DNA of 11,215 nt from Pseudanabaenaceae cyanobacterium MP8IB2.15 (GTDB taxonomy: Bacteria > Cyanobacteriota > Cyanobacteriia > Pseudanabaenales > Pseudanabaenaceae): assembly GCA_030248825.1 (NCBI GenBank), contig JARCMB010000491.1, positions 1-11,215 on the forward strand. The letters run 5' to 3'. The notes beneath the pieces were generated by a model. That model worked only from the letters and a program-made list of their open reading frames with translations, made no database searches and was not told the DNA's origin. Position numbers and translations under genes: made by a program. Position 1 is the first letter of the stretch; the number at the start of each line of letters is the position of its first letter. Of the stretch, positions 1 to 4,771 are shown piece by piece.

Positions 1-356
1 ACGGTCGGATCTGTGCTGGCACATCCACGGGCGGCAGAGGTTTCGAGCGGATTGGGCGGGTAAGTGACTCCGCTATGCCTGCGGGTAACTATGCCAGCAA
101 AATCGCGGGGGTAAGTTGCACTGGGGTGGGAGAAGATATTATCGACGAAGGATTCGCTACCAGAGTCGTGGTGCGTGTGACTGATGGCATGAGTCTGAAA
201 GATGCTGTAGACAAGTCTTTTGCCGAAGCTCGGAGCCGAGATCGAGACTTTGCCGCAATCTGTCTTGATGTCACAGGCGAAATTGCTTGGGGTAAAACCT
301 GCGAAGCTCTATTCGCGGCATATCATGACGGCGTTGCGATTGGCTATACTCTTTAA
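1..356 (+). CDS. Isoaspartyl peptidase/L-asparaginase, C-terminal part (5' truncated)
   Basis: This is the end of a Thr-type Ntn-hydrolase that removes isoaspartyl residues from peptides or hydrolyses L-asparagine. The window opens inside the gene, and the first whole codon is at base 3. The visible protein begins GRICAGTSTGGRGFERIGR, the glycine-rich substrate-binding segment just after the catalytic threonine in this family, and continues VSDSAMPAGNYAS. It ends at the TAA at 354-356. The nucleophile threonine should lie about ten codons upstream, outside the window, so activity cannot be judged. What remains corresponds to most of the beta subunit formed after autocleavage. The FAD oxidoreductase gene starts 35 bp downstream on the same strand and could be co-transcribed. 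The family call is confident; asparaginase versus isoaspartyl peptidase specificity cannot be read from this part. Confidence 0.9.
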   Translation, partial: GRICAGTSTGGRGFERIGRVSDSAMPAGNYASKIAGVSCTGVGEDIIDEGFATRVVVRVTDGMSLKDAVDKSFAEARSRDRDFAAICLDVTGEIAWGKTCEALFAAYHDGVAIGYTL

Positions 357-371
357 ATGCAAGGATGCTTC

Positions 372-395
372 ATGAGTGAAATGCCTAAAATATGA
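372..395 (+). other. Possible 7-codon leader ORF overlapping the FAD gene start
   Basis: A short frame starting ATG at 372 encodes MSEMPKI and stops at TGA 393-395, overlapping the ATG at 392 in an ATGA arrangement. It has the better Shine-Dalgarno (AAGGA at 361-365, 6 nt from the ATG). The downstream gene start at 392 has none. It may be a coupled leader peptide, or the original N-terminus of the FAD protein separated by a one-base slip. It may equally be chance. Confidence 0.25.
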
Positions 396-1405
396 AAGAT
401 GTCGTCATCATTGGTGCTGGCTTAGCGGGATTAGTTTGCGCTCAGCAACTTAAGCACTCTGGATTAAATGTCTCAATCGTGGAGAAATCTGGCGGTGTCG
501 GGGGACGTATGGCGACGCGGCGACTACAAGGAACCTGGGTCGATCATGGCGCACAGTACATCACAGTGCGAAGTGACGGATTTGGGCGATTTATCCATAA
601 GCTGCAAGAAGCAGGTATTGTGCAGCAATGGACTCGGAGCGTGCATCGACTTACACCTGATGGGCTTTTTCCACCTAGTGCTGATGAAATGTATCCTCGT
701 TATACCTGTCCTACAGGTATGACTTCGATCGCCAAGCATTTAGCCGCCGATCAAAAGGTAACTAGCAACACTCGCATTGTTTCAGCTAATTTACAAGATC
801 GTAAATGGCGATTAACAACGGAAGATCGAGGACAAATTGTGGCTGATGCAATCGTTTCGACTATGCCTGCACCCCAGTTTTTGCCAGTTTTTGAAGCTGT
901 ATTAGCTCCTGCTCCCGCCTTTCTCAAGGCAGTCAAATCGGTTAAATTTTCCCCAAACATCACAATTATGGCGGGCTACCCTAAAGGTACGCCTGTCTCA
1001 ACTGAGTGGAAAGCGATTCGCTGTGTTGATGATCCAATCTTGAGTTGGGTGAGTCATGACAGCACCAAACATCCCCAAGAAATTACGCAGCCGATTTTTG
1101 TGCTTCAGAGTACACGCGAGTTTGCCCGAAAGACTCTAGAAGAAATAAATCTCGAAAAAGCGGGACAGCCTCTGCTCAATCAAGCTTCTCAGCTATTAGC
1201 GACTTGGTTTAGCAAACCCGAATGGTGGCAAGTCCATCGCTGGCGTTATGCTTTGGTCGAAGAGGCTCTAGGTGTTGCTTGCCTCTCAACCGAGGTGCCA
1301 TTACCTTTGGTCTGTGCGGGAGATTGGTGTGCAGGGTCTAATCTTGAAGGAGCCTACCAGTCAGGTTTAGCTGCTGCTGCCGCCCTGCTTGAAATGCTGG
1401 CGTGA
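392..1405 (+). CDS. Renalase-like NAD(P)/FAD-dependent amine oxidoreductase
   Basis: This is a 337-residue soluble flavoprotein of the amine-oxidase/renalase-like group. The N-terminus has the Rossmann dinucleotide-binding motif GAGLAG at residues 8-13, with the ribose-binding Glu31 at the end of the second strand, followed by GGVGGRMATRR (34-44), a flavin-contact motif typical of this family. DHGAQYIT lies at 51-58. The C-terminal FAD motif AGDWCAGSNLEGAYQSG (309-325) closes the fold, so the protein appears complete. No signal peptide or membrane segment is seen. The substrate is unknown; cyanobacterial homologues are usually annotated only as FAD-dependent oxidoreductases. It follows the asparaginase gene by 35 bp on the same strand and converges on the ferredoxin gene with a 23-bp gap. 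The start at 392 lacks a clear Shine-Dalgarno and overlaps a tiny upstream frame. Confidence 0.88.
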   Translation: MKDVVIIGAGLAGLVCAQQLKHSGLNVSIVEKSGGVGGRMATRRLQGTWVDHGAQYITVRSDGFGRFIHKLQEAGIVQQWTRSVHRLTPDGLFPPSADEMYPRYTCPTGMTSIAKHLAADQKVTSNTRIVSANLQDRKWRLTTEDRGQIVADAIVSTMPAPQFLPVFEAVLAPAPAFLKAVKSVKFSPNITIMAGYPKGTPVSTEWKAIRCVDDPILSWVSHDSTKHPQEITQPIFVLQSTREFARKTLEEINLEKAGQPLLNQASQLLATWFSKPEWWQVHRWRYALVEEALGVACLSTEVPLPLVCAGDWCAGSNLEGAYQSGLAAAAALLEMLA

Positions 1406-1428
1406 TGCTGGCTCGATCGATAAATTAA

Positions 1429-1920
1429 TTAAAGCTTTTTGTGTACAGAATCGGCGTGCCGTTTTTTGCGGTTATTTCTGGCACGGGCGGAAACGCTATC
1501 ACCGACAACGCCAATATTTAAAATTACCTGATCCTTGCGAGTTGCTTCTAATTCGGTCAAGTCTTTGTAGCTCACCCAAGCAATACAATCGACAGGGCAA
1601 GTGGCGATCGCTTCTTGGACAATTTCTTCTTGATCGCCTTCCTGACTCATTACCCTAGCACGACCATAGTTTTCTTCGAGAAAGAAGGTATTTCGGGCGA
1701 CGTGAGCGCAATGTCCACAGCCAATGCAGACACTCTCATCGACATAGACCGCACTTTGACGGAGTACACCACCAAGTTCTGGCTCAAACCCAGTTCGATC
1801 GATATCTTGAGATCGCAACCCACCACCAAGTTCTGGCTCAAATCCAGTATGCTCCGAAGCTAAAGTTACCAATAGCTCTGGAGCAGTCTCTAATCTCACT
1901 TCAGGATTAAAATTAGCCAT
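1429..1920 (-). CDS. Single-cluster 4Fe-4S ferredoxin with duplicated N-terminal motif
   Basis: This is a 163-residue soluble iron-sulfur protein of a cyanobacterial ferredoxin family. Cluster ligands are Cys65, Cys68 and Cys71 (CIGCGHC) plus Cys108 of ATCPVDC; Cys112 is an extra nearby cysteine. This suggests one 4Fe-4S cluster rather than the two of bacterial-type ferredoxins. Ahead of the cluster, TGFEPELGGxLR occurs twice (residues 25-36 and 43-54). Related cyanobacterial ferredoxins, as I recall them, also carry TGLEPELGG-type motifs here. The C-terminus after about residue 143 is a basic tail (RARNNRKKRH) that looks longer than usual. The ATG lies inside the ycf35 stop region (8-bp overlap) and has no Shine-Dalgarno of its own, so translation is probably coupled to ycf35. 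The redox partner is unknown; an electron-transfer role is inferred from the fold. Confidence 0.9.
   Translation of the reverse strand: MANFNPEVRLETAPELLVTLASEHTGFEPELGGGLRSQDIDRTGFEPELGGVLRQSAVYVDESVCIGCGHCAHVARNTFFLEENYGRARVMSQEGDQEEIVQEAIATCPVDCIAWVSYKDLTELEATRKDQVILNIGVVGDSVSARARNNRKKRHADSVHKKL
1767..1848 (-). repeat. 54-bp-spaced direct repeat inside the ferredoxin gene
   Basis: Two 28-bp copies, at 1767-1794 and 1821-1848, match at 27 of 28 positions with a 54-bp (18-codon) offset. They encode the two TGFEPELGG segments in front of the ferredoxin cluster. The near identity at DNA level suggests a recent duplication or gene-conversion-like homogenisation. Confidence 0.85.
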
Positions 1921-2299
1921 GCCAGCGTTGTAATACTAAGCGAACTGAACCATCTGCTTGCTGAGTTTGTTCGGCTAGAGCAAAGCCTTGATTTTGTGAT
2001 TCTGCCATTACAGACTGGACTGCATAGCCTTGGCTCACCTTGTTTAAGAAGCTCTCTACTGTCCAAGGTTGTTGCCAATATTGCATATCAGCGACCAATT
2101 CATAGTTTGCCCCATTCCACTTGAAGCCAACATCGTAGCCATTATCTTGCTGGATTACGACTTCAGCCGTTGTCGTCTCACCACGATAGCCACGCAGGGG
2201 GGATTCACCTGACTTCCAGCTTACGCCTAAATCAGTCAAGGCTTTTTGCAAAGGTTCGAGGCTGAGGATTTGGGTCTTAATTTGGCTAAAGTGTGACAT
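1913..2299 (-). CDS. ycf35: Ycf35 family protein (DUF1257)
   Basis: This 128-residue protein begins MSHFSQIKTQI, the hallmark opening of the Ycf35/DUF1257 family found in cyanobacteria, some plastid genomes and scattered other bacteria. Further family features are the central DVGFKWNGANYELVADMQYW stretch and a C-terminal half rich in Gln and Val. Length is usual for the family. There are no membrane segments, signal peptide or recognisable catalytic motif, and the biochemical role is not established. An AAAGGA ribosome-binding site (plus-strand 2311-2316) lies 11 nt upstream of the ATG. The stop overlaps the ferredoxin ATG by 8 bp, and the DUF2997 gene ends 35 bp upstream, so the three probably form one transcript. 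The context suggests a function tied to the ferredoxin, but this is inference. Confidence 0.9.
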   Translation of the reverse strand: MSHFSQIKTQILSLEPLQKALTDLGVSWKSGESPLRGYRGETTTAEVVIQQDNGYDVGFKWNGANYELVADMQYWQQPWTVESFLNKVSQGYAVQSVMAESQNQGFALAEQTQQADGSVRLVLQRWHG

Positions 2300-2334
2300 A
2301 TGGTTTTAGTTCCTTTGGTTTATTAAAAAATTAG

Positions 2335-2577
2335 CTACCACTGATGAGAATTAAGTGATCGATCTGGAGTTTTCAACGAATTAGCCAGTGAATTAGTTAG
2401 TGAATTAGATTGAGCAACTTCACAATTAAAGTGTTCGGAAGTTAACTCACGATGCACAACTGTACCCAATTTAGCTTCGATCGCTGCTGTAACTTCAGCG
2501 CAACTTGAGCCAATAATGCCCGTTACGCGCTCTTCGACTCTGCCATCAGGATGAATGATAAATTCCAGAGTTTCCAT
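2335..2577 (-). CDS. DUF2997 domain protein
   Basis: This small protein (80 residues from the preferred start) opens METLEFIIHPDGRVEERVTG, which matches DUF2997, a family of unknown function often encoded beside DUF1257/Ycf35. The conserved core, through ASCAEVTAAIEAKLG-like sequence (here GSSCAEVTAAIEAKLG, residues 23-38), ends near residue 56. The rest is a low-complexity tail containing NSL three times. An in-frame ATG at 2595 would add six residues (MFDSNN) that I do not recognise from the family, so the start at 2577 is preferred; neither start has a strong Shine-Dalgarno. It is the first gene of the minus-strand operon with ycf35 and the ferredoxin. Cys26 is the only core cysteine and could be redox-relevant, but that is speculation. 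Confidence 0.82.
   Translation of the reverse strand: METLEFIIHPDGRVEERVTGIIGSSCAEVTAAIEAKLGTVVHRELTSEHFNCEVAQSNSLTNSLANSLKTPDRSLNSHQW
2378..2413 (-). repeat. Three tandem 12-bp units in the DUF2997 tail
   Basis: Units at 2378-2389, 2390-2401 and 2402-2413 all begin GAATTAG on the plus strand. On the coding strand they give the four-residue period NSLTNSLANSL. This is a simple in-frame tandem expansion beyond the conserved domain. Confidence 0.75.
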
Positions 2578-2666
2578 ATTGTTACTATCGAACATCTATA
2601 TGTCAGTTTCTCTTAACCTTCATTAAAGCGTCAAGAGGTTTACAAAAATAAACATGGATGTGCCAA

Positions 2667-2706
2667 TGCTATCATTGCAATCAATAAATTGGTTGCAATG
2701 ATGGCA
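2667..2706. promoter_or_regulatory. 40-bp near-perfect palindrome at the antitoxin start: probable autoregulatory operator
   Basis: The left arm 2667-2686 and right arm 2687-2706 are complementary at 17 of 20 positions. The core ATCATTGCAA (2671-2680) and TTGCAATGAT (2693-2702) match perfectly. Two of the three mismatches would be G-U pairs in the plus-strand RNA, so an mRNA containing it could also fold into a hairpin hiding the start codons at 2698 and 2701. Ribbon-helix-helix antitoxins of the FitA type repress their own operon by binding inverted repeats, which makes an operator the most likely role. Operator function is inferred, not shown. Confidence 0.7.
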
Positions 2707-2946
2707 AGTATTACAGTTCGGAATCTGGATGATGATGTAAAGGCAAAGCTGAGGTTAAGGGCCGCTCATCATGGACGTTCTATGGAGGAAGAAGTGCGCG
2801 TTATCTTGGCAGCAAGTTTGTCAGAGGATGATCTACCTAAAAACTTGGGTGAGATTATTCATCAACGTTTTTTGGCGTTAGGTGGGCTTGATTTGCCAGA
2901 GCTTGAACGCGAAAGCGTGATCGATCGACCATTGTTTGATTCATGA
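2701..2946 (+). CDS. FitA-like ribbon-helix-helix antitoxin
   Basis: This 81-residue antitoxin begins MASITVRNLDDDVKAKLRLR, the typical start of FitA/VapB-type (Arc-like) proteins. The short beta strand for DNA binding is at residues 2-8. The two helices follow, with GRSMEEEVRVIL (about 25-36) as the second. The C-terminal half (about 37-81, ending DRPLFDS) should be the flexible toxin-binding tail. Earlier in-frame starts exist at 2698 (ATG) and 2689 (TTG); 2701 is chosen by similarity to family N-termini, and no Shine-Dalgarno separates the options. The stop overlaps the toxin ATG as ATGA (2943-2946), the usual translational coupling of such pairs. It should neutralise the toxin and repress the operon through the palindrome overlapping its start. 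Confidence 0.88.
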   Translation: MASITVRNLDDDVKAKLRLRAAHHGRSMEEEVRVILAASLSEDDLPKNLGEIIHQRFLALGGLDLPELERESVIDRPLFDS

Positions 2947-3383
2947 TTATATTAGACACCAATGTTTTGTCTGAGTTGATGAAAGTAGCAAGCAATTCAG
3001 CAGTTTTAGATTGGATCGGAGCGCAATCAACCGCAGAGCTATTCACGACAACAATCACTCAAGCAGAAGTTTATTACGGACTAGCATTGTTGCCTATTGG
3101 TAAGCGGCGAAGCCAATTGGAAAAGGCGGTAAATCAGGTTTTCGAGCAGGATTTTGAGCGGAGAATTTTGGTGTTCGATCGACATGCTGCTTATGAATAT
3201 GGAGGCATCGTCGCCCATCGGAAACAACTTGGGAAGCCGATCGCTTATGCTGATGCTCAAATTGCGGCGATCGCTCGTGCTCACAATGCGGATGTAGCAA
3301 CTAGAAATATTCTTGACTTTTCTGATTGTCAGTTAATTTTGATTAACCCTTGGCAGTCTGATCTCAGCTATGACAATTTCTGA
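2943..3383 (+). CDS. FitB/VapC-type PIN-domain ribonuclease toxin
   Basis: This 146-residue PIN-domain protein is expected to be a Mg2+-dependent endoribonuclease toxin. The opening MIILDTNVLSE supplies Asp5. Glu42 lies in TTTITQAEVYYG, Asp104 in AYADAQIAAIA, and the final motif ATRNILDF (119-126) gives Asn122 and Asp125. The acidic centre therefore looks intact. The KPIAYADAQIAAIA and TRN..DF pattern resembles FitB-type toxins. RNA targets of this family differ between members (tRNA or rRNA sites in characterised VapCs) and cannot be predicted here. It overlaps the antitoxin gene by 4 bp. The anmK start follows 14 bp after the stop with no terminator between, so read-through into anmK is likely. 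Confidence 0.9.
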   Translation: MIILDTNVLSELMKVASNSAVLDWIGAQSTAELFTTTITQAEVYYGLALLPIGKRRSQLEKAVNQVFEQDFERRILVFDRHAAYEYGGIVAHRKQLGKPIAYADAQIAAIARAHNADVATRNILDFSDCQLILINPWQSDLSYDNF

Positions 3384-3397
3384 TTTGGATAGATAAA

Positions 3398-4534
3398 GTG
3401 AAAATTATTGGGTTAATCAGTGGGACTTCGATCGATGGCATCGATGCGGCGTTAGTAGAAGTTAGCGAAGTCGATCGACGGTTTAAGGTTGATTTAATTG
3501 CAGGGCAGACGTTTGAGTACGATCGCGATTTGAGGGCGGAGATTCTGGCGGTTTGTGCGGGTGAGGCGAGAACTGTAGCTCAGATTTGCCAGCTTGACGA
3601 TCGGATTGCGGCGGCTTTTGCGAAAGCTTCGATCGATCTGACTAAAAAAACTTTAACGAAACCAGACTTAATTGCTTCGCACGGTCAAACCGTATTTCAT
3701 CGACCACCTGAGCGTGGGGATATGCACACGAAACTCGGCTATAGCGTTCAGTTAGGACGAGGCGCGGTGATTGCTCAATTGACTGGAATCACGACCGTGA
3801 GTAATTTTCGGGCGGGAGATATTGCGGTGGGTGGCGAGGGTGCGCCGATGGTGTCGATGCTAGATTGGCTGTTGCTGGTCGATCGACAACACAATATCGC
3901 CTGCCAAAATATCGGCGGCATTAGTAATGTGACTTATTTGCCAGCATCAGGTAAGCAAGAGGAAGTGTTTGGGTTTGATAATGCGCCAGGCAATGTTTTG
4001 ATCGATATGGCGACGCAACAGTTATGCGGTCAGCCGTTCGATCCTAGTGGGAGATTTGCGGCGCAGGGTGAGCCTTGTCTGGAATTGGTGCAGTTATGGT
4101 TACAGCAAGACTTTTTTAGCTGCCCACCGCCGAAGTCTACGGGTCGGGAGTTGTTTTGCCCTGAGTATTTGCGTTTACGTTTGCAAGATGGCGATCGATA
4201 TCAACTATCGAGTTATGACATGCTGGCGACGCTGACTGAGTTTACGGCAAGATCGATCGAGCAGAGTTATCGGCAGTTTTTGCCGAAGTTTCCCGATCGA
4301 GTCCTAATCTGTGGTGGTGGCAGCCATAACGATCATCTGATGGCAAGACTGCGAGATTTATTGGCTCCTGCGACGGTGACAACGACTAGTAGTGCTGGTG
4401 TCGATGCGGATTTTAAGGAGGCGATCGCGTTTGCGGTTTTGGGTTATTTGCGAGTGGTCGATCGACCTGGGAACTTGCCTTTAGTGACTGGGGCTAAGCG
4501 TTCGGCTGTGTTGGGAGAAATTCATTATTATTAG
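3398..4534 (+). CDS. anmK: Anhydro-N-acetylmuramic acid kinase
   Basis: AnmK opens the anhydro ring of 1,6-anhydro-N-acetylmuramate and phosphorylates it to MurNAc-6-phosphate, a cytoplasmic step of peptidoglycan recycling. The 378-residue protein has the ASKHA-type opening IIGLISGTSIDGIDAAL (residues 3-19, phosphate-binding), ASHGQTVFHRP (93-103), QNIGGISNVTYLP (170-182), and GFDNAPGNVLID (192-203) with Asp194 as the expected catalytic base. STGRELF (247-253) and ICGGGSHN (304-311) follow, so all main motifs are present and the length is normal. Translation starts at GTG 3398, directly before the conserved KIIGLISGTS; the Shine-Dalgarno is weak. It lies 14 bp after the PIN toxin gene, which suggests a shared transcript. 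Frequent CGATCG sites inside the gene fit the host genome rather than recent import. Confidence 0.95.
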   Translation: MKIIGLISGTSIDGIDAALVEVSEVDRRFKVDLIAGQTFEYDRDLRAEILAVCAGEARTVAQICQLDDRIAAAFAKASIDLTKKTLTKPDLIASHGQTVFHRPPERGDMHTKLGYSVQLGRGAVIAQLTGITTVSNFRAGDIAVGGEGAPMVSMLDWLLLVDRQHNIACQNIGGISNVTYLPASGKQEEVFGFDNAPGNVLIDMATQQLCGQPFDPSGRFAAQGEPCLELVQLWLQQDFFSCPPPKSTGRELFCPEYLRLRLQDGDRYQLSSYDMLATLTEFTARSIEQSYRQFLPKFPDRVLICGGGSHNDHLMARLRDLLAPATVTTTSSAGVDADFKEAIAFAVLGYLRVVDRPGNLPLVTGAKRSAVLGEIHYY

Positions 4535-4591
4535 TCATGCGATCATGCGAATGATTATGCTATGCTTGTACCCGCACTTAGGTGAAGTTAA

Positions 4592-4665
4592 GGGCTTGTA
4601 GCTCAGTGGACTAGAGCACGTGGCTACGGACCACGGTGTCGGGGGTTCAAATCCCTCCTGGCCCA
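4592..4665 (+). tRNA. tRNA-Arg(ACG)
   Basis: A 74-nt cloverleaf can be drawn. The D stem is GCTC/GAGC (4601-4604 and 4614-4617). The anticodon stem CGTGG/CCACG encloses the loop CTACGGA, with anticodon ACG at 4626-4628. The variable loop is GTGTC, and the T stem and loop run 4641-4657 with TTCAAAT. ACG is the standard arginine anticodon, read as ICG after deamination to decode CGN codons. The acceptor stem GGGCTTG/CTGGCCC has a T-T mismatch at pair 6-67 and a T-G pair at 5-68, which is weaker than usual. CCA is not encoded; position 73 is A. The gene lies 57 bp after anmK and is followed by a strong terminator. Confidence 0.92.
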
Positions 4666-4679
4666 TCCGAATCCGAATC

Positions 4680-4720
4680 AAAAAAGCAGGGGATCTATCT
4701 AATAGATCCCCTGCTTTTTT
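4680..4720. terminator. Strong bidirectional intrinsic terminator
   Basis: Arms 4680-4698 and 4702-4720 are perfectly complementary over 19 bp around a 3-nt loop. The stem contains a GC-rich core (GCAGGGG/CCCCTGC) and ends in six T on the plus strand and six T on the minus strand. It can stop the anmK/tRNA transcript and the convergent ndhF transcript, whose stop codon is about 50 bp away. Confidence 0.92.
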
Positions 4721-4731
4721 ATCAGCTAATT

Positions 4732-4770
4732 GCTCCCCTATCCTTCAAAGGAGAGGGGCTGGGGGTGAGG
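4732..4770. repeat. G-rich imperfect inverted element, probable dispersed cyanobacterial repeat
   Basis: The stretch pairs a CCCCTATCCTT half with AAGGAGAGGGG and then runs GCTGGGGGTGAGG. From memory, near-identical CTCC..GGAGAGGGGCTGGGGGTGAG elements occur many times in intergenic DNA of cyanobacterial genomes. The copy number in this genome cannot be judged from one copy. It sits just behind the ndhF stop and could add a second hairpin to that transcript. Confidence 0.45.
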
Positions 4771-4771
4771 T

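Noticed and set aside
1..63. A frame from base 1 reads TVGSVLA, resembling the catalytic TVGA motif of the asparaginase family.
   Set aside because: It is in a different frame from the true product and meets a stop at 61-63. The real nucleophile should be about ten codons upstream of base 3, so the match is chance.
1389..1863. Plus-strand frames opposite the ferredoxin gene.
   Set aside because: They are antisense to a gene with clear cysteine motifs and show no family resemblance.
4535..4591. Repeated CATGCGA and a TATGCT considered as a tRNA promoter.
   Set aside because: No -35 box at proper spacing; the repeats are too short to be meaningful.
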